Position numbers and translations under genes: made by a program. From Cohnella fermenti (lineage in GTDB: Bacteria > Bacillota > Bacilli > Paenibacillales > Paenibacillaceae), in contig NZ_SSOB01000030.1 in assembly GCF_004801405.1 (NCBI RefSeq), forward strand, positions 32,302 through 96,301: a DNA stretch of 64,000 nucleotides. The letters are read 5' to 3'. Shown here piece by piece: positions 41,894 to 50,753 of this stretch. The notes under the pieces are model-generated. The model saw only the letters and a list, made by a program, of their open reading frames with translations. It was not told the DNA's origin and made no database searches. Every line of letters starts with the position of its first letter. Positions within the stretch are counted from its first letter, which is position 1.

Positions 41894-42773
41894 GTTGCTC
41901 CTCTCCTTTCTTCAGCAGCGGGAATCCGAGACGCTCGCGCTCCTGCAGGAACGTCGCCGCCACCGAACGCGCCAGGTTGCGGACGCGGCCGATATAGCCG
42001 GTGCGCTCCGTTACGCTGATCGCCCCGCGCGCATCGAGCAGGTTGAACGTATGCGAGCACTTCAGCACGTAATCGTAAGCCGGGAACACGAGGTTCTCGT
42101 CCATCGCCCGCTTCGCCTCCGCCTCGTACGTGGAGAACAGTTGGAACAGCATCGGAACGTCCGACACCTCGAACGTATACTTGGAATGCTCGTACTCGGG
42201 ATGCTTAAAGACGTCGCCGTAGCTGACCCCTTCCACCCATTCGAGGTCGAACACATTTTCTTTATCCTGAATATAGGAAGCGAGACGCTCCATCCCGTAC
42301 GTAATCTCCACCGCGACCGGATGGCAGTCGATGCCGCCGACCTGCTGGAAGTAAGTGAACTGCGTCACCTCCATGCCGTCGAGCCACACTTCCCAGCCCA
42401 GTCCCCAAGCCCCCAGCGTCGGGGATTCCCAGTTGTCTTCCACGAAGCGAATGTCGTGATCGAGCGGCTCGATGCCAAGGCGGCGCAAGCTCTCGAGGTA
42501 GAGCTCCTGGATGTTGTCCGGAGACGGCTTCATGATGACCTGGAACTGGTGGTGCTGGTACAGCCGGTTCGGATTCTCGCCGTAGCGTCCGTCCGCCGGA
42601 CGGCGGGACGGCTCCACATAGGCGACGTTCCACGGCTCCGGTCCGATCGTGCGCAGGAACGTCATCGGATTCATCGTGCCGGCGCCCTTCTCGACGTCGT
42701 ACGGTTGGACAACGATGCAGTTCTGTTCGGCCCAGAATTGCTGCAGCGTCAATGTCATTTGTTGAAAATTCAT
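41886..42773 (-). CDS. glyQ: Glycyl-tRNA synthetase alpha subunit
   Basis: 295 residues: NFQQMTLTLQQFWAEQNCIVVQPYD at the start, TFLRTIGPEPW, the class II synthetase motif region VEPSRRPADGRYGENPNR, YQHHQFQVIMKPSP and EVWLDGMEVTQFTYFQQVGG. It holds the catalytic site for glycyl-adenylate formation. AAGGAGCG precedes ATG 42773. A T-box leader lies directly upstream. Confidence 0.97.
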   Translation of the reverse strand: MNFQQMTLTLQQFWAEQNCIVVQPYDVEKGAGTMNPMTFLRTIGPEPWNVAYVEPSRRPADGRYGENPNRLYQHHQFQVIMKPSPDNIQELYLESLRRLGIEPLDHDIRFVEDNWESPTLGAWGLGWEVWLDGMEVTQFTYFQQVGGIDCHPVAVEITYGMERLASYIQDKENVFDLEWVEGVSYGDVFKHPEYEHSKYTFEVSDVPMLFQLFSTYEAEAKRAMDENLVFPAYDYVLKCSHTFNLLDARGAISVTERTGYIGRVRNLARSVAATFLQERERLGFPLLKKGEEQHG

Positions 42774-42841
42774 GGTCCCTCTTCGCTCCTTATCCCTTCG
42801 AACGGGCTGAATTGGCGGGCCTGCGAGAGAGGAAGCGACAA

Positions 42842-43135
42842 AAAGCTCCCGTCTCTACGTCTGCCCCTGCAGACGTAGGGACGGGAGCGTTGCGTTCCCG
42901 CGGTTCCACCCTACTTGGCCGTGTCCGTTCGCCGCAGCCGTCTTCGTTCCCGAAGCCGCCGCAAGCCCGTTAGCCGGACTCAGCCCGCTTTTCCCAATGC
43001 TCATGGATGCCTCTCCGGAGTTGCCATTCGCCGATCCGTCGCGCCGGGCTTGCACCAATCCCCGACTCGCTGTAGCTGCCAACGGGCAACCGGCTACTCT
43101 CTCCTTCGTCGAGCGCGAATCCATTCGTAGACTCT
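42842..43135 (-). promoter_or_regulatory. Glycine T-box leader of glyQS
   Basis: The leader carries the T-box AGGGTGGAACCGCGGG (about 42898-42913, minus strand). The terminator stem CTCCCGTC...GACGGGAG (about 42845-42889) follows, with TTTTT after it. At the 5' end GGAGAGAGTAG resembles the stem I K-turn motif. The four bases UGGA in the T-box would pair with an NCCA end having U as discriminator base, as in tRNA-Gly. I did not fold stem I, so the GGC specifier is not pinned. Uncharged tRNA-Gly should favour read-through. Confidence 0.9.
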
Positions 43136-43152
43136 ATTGTAACGCAGAGCTA

Positions 43153-43182
43153 ATTCTAGCGCAAGCGCCCCCGGCATGTCAA
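43153..43182 (-). promoter_or_regulatory. Promoter of T-box/glyQS, overlapping the fructan operon stop codon
   Basis: On the minus strand TTGACA (43182-43177) and TAGAAT (43158-43153) are 18 bp apart. The stop codon TGA of the fusion gene lies within the -35 hexamer. A second candidate, TTGCGC-17-TACAAT, lies just downstream. Confidence 0.7.
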
Positions 43183-45713
43183 TCCGTTTGCCGCGTCTCA
43201 AGCGGCCAGAAGCTCAGCTCGCGCACGCGCGCCTCCCCGCCCTTGGCATAGAGCGCCAGGCCGACGCTGCCCGGATCGGGATAGATCAGATCGGTCAGCG
43301 CCGCGACGCCGCCGCCGGCGAACACCTCGACCGAGCAGCGGTCGACGAGAGCCCGCAGGCGAATCGTCCCGTCCGGCTCCGGACGGAGGCGGACGCCGTG
43401 GCGGGCGGCGAACGCCTCGCTGAAGCCCGACTCGCCCGCGCGCGTGCGGTCGATGAACAACTCCGCCTCGGCCGTGGCATAGCCGACAAGCGTCTCTTGC
43501 GCGTCGTCGGCGGAGCGCCGGAGGGCGAAGCCGAACTCAGCCGCCCCCGATGGCTCGAACACCGCTTCGATCTCGTAGGCGCAGCCCCCGAAGCCGAGCT
43601 CGTGCCGGGATTCGCCGGGCACCGCGATCTCCTGCCGCCGTTCCCCCGTCCCGCGCAGCGCCTTCAGCTCCTCAACCGGCCGCTGGCACAGCCGCAGCCC
43701 GTCCGCCGTGCTGCGCAGCGTCAGAACGCGGGGAATCGTCATCGCTCCCCTCCATGCTCCGGTCGGCGTAACGTTGGCGTATCTCCAGTTGCTCATCCAC
43801 CCGATCAGAATCGTGCGGCCGTCCTCCTGCGGAATGTCGGACCAGGTGACGCCGGCATAGTTGTCCCGCCCTTCGTCCAGCCATAGCTGCTCCGCGGACG
43901 AGCTGACGAAGGCGGTCCCGTCGAACGATCCAAGGAAGTACTGCGTCTTGGAGCCCTCGGGCAAGCCGTCGCCGATGCTGACGATCAGCACCCAGCTTCC
44001 TTCGCGTTCGGCGCCTTCGCCCTCTTCGGCACGTTCGCCATCGTCGGCATTTTCGACATCCTCGGCATCCTCGATATCCTCGCCGTCTTCGTCCACAACC
44101 GGCAGCCAGACCAGGTCCGGGCATTCCCACACCCCTTCATGCGAACCCTCGGTGCGGCCGAACTCGCTGGCGAAGGTCCAAGCGAGCAGATTCGGCGACG
44201 TATAGAAGCGGACATGATCGCCCGCCGCGATCACCATGACCCAATGCCCGCCCGGCTCGTACCAGATTACCTTCGGGTCCCGGAAGTCGGTCAGCTCCGG
44301 CTCGGCCAGCACGGGATTGCCCTCGTACATCGTCCAGGTGCGCCCCCGGTCCGCGCTGAAGCCGACGCTCTGCCGCTGGCGCGGACGCTCCTCCGCCTCC
44401 GGCTCCGCGTCCGTTCCGGATGCCGGATACGTATCCGCGTGCGTGAAGATCGCAACGAGCCCCGGATCGCCGCCGAACAGGCCGGACGTGTCGCGGCTGT
44501 CCGCCACTGCGGAGCCGGAGAAGATCATCCCGTTGCCATCGGGCTCGAGCGCCACCGGCAGATGCTCCCAGACGACGAGATCGCGGCTCACGGCATGGCC
44601 CCAGTGCATCGGCCCCCACTCGCTGCCGTACGGATGATGCTGATAGAATAAATGATATTCGCCTTGGAAAAACACCATGCCGTTCGGATCGTTCATCCAG
44701 CGGGAGGGAGGCGTAAAGTGGTAGTGCGGTCTGTATTTATCGTTCAACGAATCGTCCTCCGTACTGTTCAGCAAATCGTCGATCTCCTCCGGAGAGGGCA
44801 TGGCGGGGATCGCTCCCCGGCGAGTCGTCGCCAGAGCGCCCATCGCATTGGCGTAGCGGCCGATCTCCGCCAGCTTCGCCGCATCCAGCTCGTCGACGGC
44901 CATATCCGCCGCCAGCAGACGATGCAGCAGCCCCGCCATGCAGGCGTCGCCGGCGCCGGTCGTGTCGATCGTCTCCGCGCGGAAGCCCGGCACGAACGAC
45001 TCCGCTTCGCGCGTCCGCAAGTAGCAGCCGCGCGCGCCCAGCGTCACGAGGAGCAGGCGGATGCCCGCATGGCTATGCAGCAGCCGTTCGCCGCCCTCGC
45101 GCGGGTCCGCCGTGCCTGTCGCCAGGCGCAGCTCTTCCTCGGACAGCTTCACGATGTCCGCCAGCCCGAGCCCCGCGCGCAGCGCCGCATCGGCCCGCTC
45201 CGGCGAATCCCACAGCGCCGGCCTTACATTCGGATCGTACGAGACGAGCGCGCCGGCCCGTCTCGCCCGCCGGGCGGCGTCCAGCGTAATGTCCGCCGCT
45301 GCCGCGTCCGTCAGCGACAGCGTGCCGAAGTGGAAGATCCGGCACCCGATCTGCAGCGCGCGCGCCGCGGCTTCCGCCGACAGCAGCGTATCCGCCCCGC
45401 GCACGAACCGGAACGCCCTGTCGCCGTCCGCCTCCAGATGCACGAAGGCCATCGTCGTAGAACTCCGGTCCGTCAGCTCCACACTTCCGATTCCGACTCC
45501 CGCCTCCTCCAGCACGGCGCGCAGGAAGCGGCCCGACGGATCGTCGCCCGCCGTCCCGATCAGCGCCGTGCGCCGGCCGAGCCGGGCCAGCCCGCACAGC
45601 ACATTGGCCGGCGCGCCTCCCGGATTATGCTCATAGAGCGGGTATCCCCGCTCCGAACGCCCGGCCGGCGTATAATCGATCAACACCTCGCCGAGCGCGA
45701 TTACGTCCAGCAT
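43179..45713 (-). CDS. Fructokinase-GH32 fusion protein (bifunctional fructan hydrolase/kinase)
   Basis: 844 residues in one open frame. Residues 1-about 325 are a PfkB-family sugar kinase: MLDVIALGEVLIDYTPAG, NPGGAPANVLCGLARLG, and the signature DTTGAGDACMAGLL with the catalytic Asp. From about 328 a GH32 hydrolase follows: RWMNDPNGMVFFQGEYHLFYQ (nucleophile Asp), DFRDPKVIW, VWECPDL (acid/base Glu), then the beta-sandwich. No Met starts the GH32 part, and the linker (DDLLNSTEDDSLNDKYRPHYHF) is continuous. About 30 acidic residues are inserted after ECPDL. No signal peptide, so cytoplasmic. It would release fructose and phosphorylate it. ATG 45713 follows GGGTGGAG. Confidence 0.9.
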   Translation of the reverse strand: MLDVIALGEVLIDYTPAGRSERGYPLYEHNPGGAPANVLCGLARLGRRTALIGTAGDDPSGRFLRAVLEEAGVGIGSVELTDRSSTTMAFVHLEADGDRAFRFVRGADTLLSAEAAARALQIGCRIFHFGTLSLTDAAAADITLDAARRARRAGALVSYDPNVRPALWDSPERADAALRAGLGLADIVKLSEEELRLATGTADPREGGERLLHSHAGIRLLLVTLGARGCYLRTREAESFVPGFRAETIDTTGAGDACMAGLLHRLLAADMAVDELDAAKLAEIGRYANAMGALATTRRGAIPAMPSPEEIDDLLNSTEDDSLNDKYRPHYHFTPPSRWMNDPNGMVFFQGEYHLFYQHHPYGSEWGPMHWGHAVSRDLVVWEHLPVALEPDGNGMIFSGSAVADSRDTSGLFGGDPGLVAIFTHADTYPASGTDAEPEAEERPRQRQSVGFSADRGRTWTMYEGNPVLAEPELTDFRDPKVIWYEPGGHWVMVIAAGDHVRFYTSPNLLAWTFASEFGRTEGSHEGVWECPDLVWLPVVDEDGEDIEDAEDVENADDGERAEEGEGAEREGSWVLIVSIGDGLPEGSKTQYFLGSFDGTAFVSSSAEQLWLDEGRDNYAGVTWSDIPQEDGRTILIGWMSNWRYANVTPTGAWRGAMTIPRVLTLRSTADGLRLCQRPVEELKALRGTGERRQEIAVPGESRHELGFGGCAYEIEAVFEPSGAAEFGFALRRSADDAQETLVGYATAEAELFIDRTRAGESGFSEAFAARHGVRLRPEPDGTIRLRALVDRCSVEVFAGGGVAALTDLIYPDPGSVGLALYAKGGEARVRELSFWPLETRQTD

Positions 45714-45745
45714 GTCTCCACCCACCATCCTGCTTTTGTCTCTTG

Positions 45746-48004
45746 TCAGCCGAAGGCGCCGCCCATGCGCCGCACGATCAGCCGCTCCACAATCGCGCCG
45801 TCCTCGGCGTACAGACGCAGCCCTGCCGCATCCGTCCGCGAAGGATATGCGCGGGTCGTGACGCAACGCCGCCCGTTGAAGTACGCCTCGATCAGCGAAC
45901 GGTCGACCAGAACGTGCAGCGAGAGCGGCTCGTCGCCGAGCGCAAGCGGTCCCGATTGGATGCCCCGCGTGCGTTCCGACGGGTCCAGCGTCGTCCGCGT
46001 GCGGTCAACGCCGATCTCTCCCTTGGCGCGGTCGCAGAACAGCACCGTCTCCTCCGCGCCGTCCGGCGTCCGGCGGACAGCCAGCGCCGCGCGGCCCGAA
46101 CCGCGCAGCGTCAGCTCGATCTCCAGCATGTCGCCGGCGATGTCCGCCAGTTGCTTGTTCGCCGCTTCCGGCGAGAGACCGCCGATATCGATCAGCACCT
46201 CTTCTCGCAGCCGGGCGATCTCCGCAATCGGCGCCACGCCGAGCGTGCCGTCCTCAAGCAGAGTAAGCGATACCGGTATGCCCGCGCCGTGCGACCAGCC
46301 GCAATCATAGTCGATCTCCGGCGTGCGCTCGCCCTGCGCAATCGTGAACAGCAGCGAACGCCCCGTCGGCGGATCGACCATCCCGCTCGGCCCGGTAAAG
46401 TGGAAGTCGCCGTAATCGACCAGCCTGGGCTCGGCGTGGTCGGGCTCGAAGCGCACCCGCTCCGCATCGTAACGGCCGATCCAGTAGAAGATGTCCGAGC
46501 GTGCGCCCGGCCCCCACGGGCTGATGAGCAGAATATGTTTGCCGCTCGGCTCCGGCCCGGATTCGCCCTTGCGGGGCAGCGGCAGCAGCACCGGCAGCTC
46601 CCAGGCCGTGCCGAGATACGGATACAGCTCGGGGCTGCTCTCGCAGAACGGGCCGCAAGGCGTCCAGCTCTCCAGATCCTCCGACACGTAAGCGAGCGCC
46701 GTGCCGCCCCGGCCCGCAAGGCCGGCGCCCACGAGCATAACCCAGCGGCCGTCCTCCCGCCAGACGAACGGGTCTCTGAACTCGTCCAGCACCGCCTCGC
46801 CGCGCTCCAGCGTCAGGACCGGCGCCGGGCGCTTCGCCCACTCGGCCAGCTCCGGGTCGGCCGCATCACGGGGTCGGGCGAGGCCGATCTCCTGGTTGGG
46901 CACATGCGCGTTGTTGCCCGCCGTATAGAACAGCACCGGGTGCCCGTTCCCATCCAGCGCGGCGCTGCCGGACCACACGCCGTCCGGATCGATGTCCGGC
47001 TCGGGGCGCAGTGCGGGCGGCAGATCCCGCCAATGCGCAAGATCGTCGCTGACGACATGGCCCCAATGCAAATAATGGAAGAACGGCCCCTTCGGATTGA
47101 ACTGATAGAACAAATGATAGCGTCCTTCATAATAGAAGGGGGCATGAGGCTCGTTCATCCAGTGGCCGGGCGTCGTCACGTGGAACTGCGGCCGGTGCCG
47201 GTCGCGGCTGAACATCTCCCGGGGAAGAATGAAGTCCCGCGCCGTCGCCTTAGGAACGGTCCCGCCGCAGCGCGCAAGCCCCTCGTCGTACAGCGCGCCG
47301 ATCTGAGCCGCGGACAGCGCCCGGTCAAGGATCGACAGCTCGTCCATCCATCCGTCGAAGTGATTCATGAGGAACGCTTCCGCGAGCACCGCCGCCTGAT
47401 TGTTGCGCCCGATCAGCAGGTCGGCCGGGCATGGCGTCAGCGCGGAGCCGGCCGGCACGTCAAGCGAACCGGCGGGCGCGCCGTTCAGGTACAGCCGCAG
47501 GCGTCCCGCTTCGCCGTCGAACGTCGCGGCCAGATGGCTCCAGGTGTTCAGCGGCACGGACGCGTCCGGCTCGCACCACAGCTCGGTCCAGCCCCCGGCC
47601 AGTCCGAGCTGCAGCGTCCAAGCGCCGTGCCGCCCGATGCCGAGCAGATAACCCTCAGCCCGCTGTCGATCATGCCGGTTGACGATCGTGGACGGCCGTC
47701 CCTCGGCGCACAGATCGTACGTGCCGGGCGCGACCCAGACGGAGATCGTCAGCCCGCCGGACGGCTGCCGAAGCTGCGCTCCGGGCACGCGGATATGCGT
47801 GGAATAGCCGTCGAACACGAGCGCCGCGCCGCCGATGCCGGGCCGCCATCTCGGCGGCTGGGGCGGCTGGCTGCGCCCGGCGGCCAGCGCGAAGGCGATC
47901 CGGTGAAGCTCGCCCGAGACGGACTCGCGCGTCAGATCGCCTTCGCCCTCGTCGAACGGCCAGCGGGCAATCTCGTCCGGCGCCCCGATTCGATGCATTG
48001 TCAT
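45746..48004 (-). CDS. Cytoplasmic LamG-GH32 fructan hydrolase, Glu-type active site
   Basis: 752 residues without signal peptide. Residues about 1-225 are a LamG/concanavalin-like module (GGAALVFDGYSTHIRV, LTISVWVAPG, ADLLIGRNNQ). GH32 starts near 275: HWMNEPHAPFYYEGRYHLFYQ, EFRDPFVW, AWELPVLLP, then the C-terminal sandwich (HVLVDRSLIEAYFNGRRCVTTRAYP). The usual nucleophile Asp of WMNDPNG is Glu here, as known in fungal endo-inulinases (WMNEPNG), so an endo-acting or transferring enzyme is plausible. Domain order and motifs match the N-terminal half of the giant secreted enzyme. AAGGGAG precedes ATG 48004. Fourth gene of the importer operon. Confidence 0.88.
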   Translation of the reverse strand: MTMHRIGAPDEIARWPFDEGEGDLTRESVSGELHRIAFALAAGRSQPPQPPRWRPGIGGAALVFDGYSTHIRVPGAQLRQPSGGLTISVWVAPGTYDLCAEGRPSTIVNRHDRQRAEGYLLGIGRHGAWTLQLGLAGGWTELWCEPDASVPLNTWSHLAATFDGEAGRLRLYLNGAPAGSLDVPAGSALTPCPADLLIGRNNQAAVLAEAFLMNHFDGWMDELSILDRALSAAQIGALYDEGLARCGGTVPKATARDFILPREMFSRDRHRPQFHVTTPGHWMNEPHAPFYYEGRYHLFYQFNPKGPFFHYLHWGHVVSDDLAHWRDLPPALRPEPDIDPDGVWSGSAALDGNGHPVLFYTAGNNAHVPNQEIGLARPRDAADPELAEWAKRPAPVLTLERGEAVLDEFRDPFVWREDGRWVMLVGAGLAGRGGTALAYVSEDLESWTPCGPFCESSPELYPYLGTAWELPVLLPLPRKGESGPEPSGKHILLISPWGPGARSDIFYWIGRYDAERVRFEPDHAEPRLVDYGDFHFTGPSGMVDPPTGRSLLFTIAQGERTPEIDYDCGWSHGAGIPVSLTLLEDGTLGVAPIAEIARLREEVLIDIGGLSPEAANKQLADIAGDMLEIELTLRGSGRAALAVRRTPDGAEETVLFCDRAKGEIGVDRTRTTLDPSERTRGIQSGPLALGDEPLSLHVLVDRSLIEAYFNGRRCVTTRAYPSRTDAAGLRLYAEDGAIVERLIVRRMGGAFG

Positions 48005-48073
48005 TGCGTTTCGCTCCCTTGCCTTGGCCTTGGCCGGCCGCTGGTTCCGGCGGCCGATTCCTTCGCTGCGGCT

Positions 48074-49723
48074 TTATTGCTGCGCCGCCACATAACGGTC
48101 ATACCCATCCTGATACACCTTCATCAGCTCGTCCAGCCCCATCTTCTTCAGCTTGGAGACGTAGTCGTCCCAATCGCCGTCGGTGACGCCGTTCAGCAGG
48201 AACTTGGCGCGCATCGAATTGGTGTACGTCTGCAACTCCGGCTTGATGCTGTCGATCGTCGCCAGCTCCTCGTCCGTGAAGAAGATGTTCGAGTACTTCT
48301 CCGTTTGCATCTGCGGAACATAAATATTGGCGATATCGTCCATCCGCTGTTGGGCGCGCTCCTCCGGCGCGACGACCGTCTTGAAGTCGTCGCCGGTGAT
48401 GACCCCGGCGCCGCCGAGCGCGACCTTCTGGCGGTATTCGCCCGGATTGTCGATGTCGGTCTTCTGGACGTACTTGCCGCTTGCGTCCTGATCGAACCAG
48501 ACGCCCACCGGCCCCCAGCGCACCTCGGCCGCCGTATGCGGTTCATAGAGATTGTCGAGCCACTGGGCGGTCAGCTCGGGGTGCTTGTTGTCCTTGGTGA
48601 TAACCGCGCCGCCGCGTCCGAGCGCGGAGCCGTTGTTCCACTTGACGACCATGTCCTTGAACGGCGGAACGATCGGGTAATGCGCATCGCGGTCGGCGAC
48701 GACGTCCGTGTGATCCCACCAGAGGAAGGAACCCATAATTTCCGGATCGTTTTTCCCCTTGGCAAAATATTGAGTCACATCCTGCGTCAGCGACTCCTTG
48801 TCGATCAGCCCTTCCTCGACCCACTGGTGGAAGTACGCGAGCGCCTGCTTGTAGCCGTCCTGCTCGGCCGCATACGACACCTTGCCGCCGTCGACGTTCA
48901 GGTGCTCGGCATAAGCGTTCGATCCCGGCTGATACGTCTTGTCCGGAACGCCGAAGGCGCCGAACAGATAGCCGATGTCTCCCGTCCAATAAGCGTTCAT
49001 GAAGGTCAGCGGAATCTCGTCCGCCTTCTTGTTGCCGTTCGGGTCCTGCGTCTTGAACGCCTTCAGCACGTCGTGATATTCCTCGAGCGTCGTCGGCATC
49101 TGCAGGTTCAGCTTGGTAAGCCAGTCCTGGTTGATGTAGAGGAAGTCCGGATTCGCGCCGATCTCCTCCTGCCCGGAGCCGAGCTCCTCGCCGACCGGCA
49201 GCGAGTAGATGTTGCCGTCCGGTGCGGTCACGAGTGCTTTGATGTCGGGGCGCTTCTCGAAGAGCGCTTTCAGATTCGGCATGTATTCGTCGATATAGTC
49301 GTTAAACGGTACAATCGTGCCGTCCTTGCCGTACTTGATCAGCTCCGAGTCGGAGAAGCCCGAATTCAGGAAGAAGTCCGGCAGGCTGCCGCTGGTGATG
49401 AGCAGGTTCTTCTTCTCCTGATAATCGGTGTCTACGATCGTCTCCCAATCGATATGCACATTGGTCGCCGTCTCGAGCTTCTTGGCCATCTCCATCTCGT
49501 TGAAGTCGCTCGGCGCCAGCGCCGGACGCTGCGTCACCGCCTTAAGCGTCACCTGCTCCGGCAGCGGGAACGTCTGCGCGCCGCCCGCAGAGGCGCCGGA
49601 GTCGGCGCTTCCGGACGGGCTGGCGCTCCGGTCCGCGTCGTCGTTGCCGTTATTCGAACAAGCTCCCAGCCACAAGGCCGAAGTCAGTGCCAATGTCGAT
49701 AATACCGCTGCTCTTTTTCTCAT
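48074..49723 (-). CDS. ABC importer sugar-binding lipoprotein
   Basis: 549 residues. A lipoprotein signal MRKRAAVLSTLALTSALWLGAC has the lipobox LGAC, followed by a Ser/Gly linker. The body is a large family 1 (LplA/LipO-type) binding protein (KNLLITSGSLPDFFLNSGFSD, YIDEYMPNLKALFEKRPDIK, NPDFLYINQDWLTKLNLQMP). Such proteins bind oligosaccharides; fructo-oligosaccharides are inferred from context. ATG 49723 with GGGAGGG upstream is chosen. It is 126 bp after the permease gene. Confidence 0.9.
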   Translation of the reverse strand: MRKRAAVLSTLALTSALWLGACSNNGNDDADRSASPSGSADSGASAGGAQTFPLPEQVTLKAVTQRPALAPSDFNEMEMAKKLETATNVHIDWETIVDTDYQEKKNLLITSGSLPDFFLNSGFSDSELIKYGKDGTIVPFNDYIDEYMPNLKALFEKRPDIKALVTAPDGNIYSLPVGEELGSGQEEIGANPDFLYINQDWLTKLNLQMPTTLEEYHDVLKAFKTQDPNGNKKADEIPLTFMNAYWTGDIGYLFGAFGVPDKTYQPGSNAYAEHLNVDGGKVSYAAEQDGYKQALAYFHQWVEEGLIDKESLTQDVTQYFAKGKNDPEIMGSFLWWDHTDVVADRDAHYPIVPPFKDMVVKWNNGSALGRGGAVITKDNKHPELTAQWLDNLYEPHTAAEVRWGPVGVWFDQDASGKYVQKTDIDNPGEYRQKVALGGAGVITGDDFKTVVAPEERAQQRMDDIANIYVPQMQTEKYSNIFFTDEELATIDSIKPELQTYTNSMRAKFLLNGVTDGDWDDYVSKLKKMGLDELMKVYQDGYDRYVAAQQ

Positions 49724-49849
49724 TTCGTTAACCCTCCCGTAAAGTTTGTTCCCTTTTCCGCTAGCTTGCCATATAATGCCGATTCGCAACGCCGATTCGC
49801 TCCGGTTCCGGAAGCGGCCCTCACCTCCTTCAAGCGCCCGCTGCGCCGA

Positions 49850-50734
49850 TCACCCCTTCACGGAGCCGACCATGACTCCCTTGACGAAGTAACGCTGCAG
49901 GAACGGGTACAGCACGAGCAGCGGCAAGGCCGCCACGATAATGACCCCGAACTTGATAAGCTCGGTCACCCGCTGCTTGGCCAGCAGCGTATCGACGTCG
50001 TTGACCAGATTGCCGGACGGCTGGCTCTGGATCAGAATATTGCGAAGCACGAGCTGCAGCGGGTACTTGTCCCCGTCGCTCAGATAGATCAACGCGTCGA
50101 AAAACCCGTTCCATTGACGCACGACCGCGAACAGCACCAGCACGGCGATGATCGGCTTGGATACCGGCAGCACGATGCTGAAGAGGTAGCGCAGATTGCG
50201 GCAGCCGTCGATCGCCGCCGCTTCCCGCAGCTCCTCGGGCAGCTCCTGGAAGAACGTCTTGGCGATGATGATCAGGAATGCGTCCACCGCGGACGGCAGA
50301 ATGACGGCCCACATCGAATCGATCAGGTGGATGTCCTTCATCATCAGGTAGGTCGGAATGATGCCGCCGTTGAAGAACAGCGTGACGAGGAAGAAGAACA
50401 TGAACCCGCCGCGCCCGTAGAAGTCCTTCCGCGACAGCGGGTACGCCGCCGCGATGACCAGCGCCGTGCTGATGAAGGCGCTGATCGCCGCATACAGAAT
50501 CGAGTTCCGGTAGCCGATCCAGATGGTCGGCTCGTGGAAGATCCGGCGGTAGCCGTCGAACGTGATGCCGCGCGGCCAGAACCAGACATCGCCGGAGAAG
50601 ATGCGGTCCGGGCTGCTGATCGAAGCGATGACGACGAAGTAGAGCGGGTACAGAATCATCAGCGTGAAGCCGCCGAGAAATAAGTAATTGATCAGGTCGA
50701 ACCAGATATCGCCCTTTGTTCTTCTGGTGAGCAT
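49850..50734 (-). CDS. ABC importer permease (YtcP/LplC-type)
   Basis: 294 residues, six transmembrane segments (LFLGGFTLMILYPLYFVVIASI; ISAFISTALVIAAAYPLSR; MFFFLVTLFFNGGIIPTYLM). The EAA-type loop is ELPEELREAAAIDGCRNLRYL, which docks the ATPase. The C-terminus FVKGVMVGSVKG is typical of this subgroup. Pairs with the permease encoded 19 bp upstream. Confidence 0.93.
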   Translation of the reverse strand: MLTRRTKGDIWFDLINYLFLGGFTLMILYPLYFVVIASISSPDRIFSGDVWFWPRGITFDGYRRIFHEPTIWIGYRNSILYAAISAFISTALVIAAAYPLSRKDFYGRGGFMFFFLVTLFFNGGIIPTYLMMKDIHLIDSMWAVILPSAVDAFLIIIAKTFFQELPEELREAAAIDGCRNLRYLFSIVLPVSKPIIAVLVLFAVVRQWNGFFDALIYLSDGDKYPLQLVLRNILIQSQPSGNLVNDVDTLLAKQRVTELIKFGVIIVAALPLLVLYPFLQRYFVKGVMVGSVKG

Positions 50735-50753
50735 AAGGTCCTCCTCCTTTGCG

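Noticed and set aside
43179..45866. 895-residue version of the kinase-GH32 fusion
   Set aside because: The extra 51 N-terminal residues overlap the preceding gene and are not kinase-like; ATG 45713 starts at the family start.
45743..49702. 1,319-codon open frame on the plus strand
   Set aside because: It is the antisense shadow of the SBP, LamG-GH32 and fusion genes; high-GC third positions keep it open. The protein composition (Arg, Gln, Leu, His, Asp rich) matches no fold, and there is no ribosome site.
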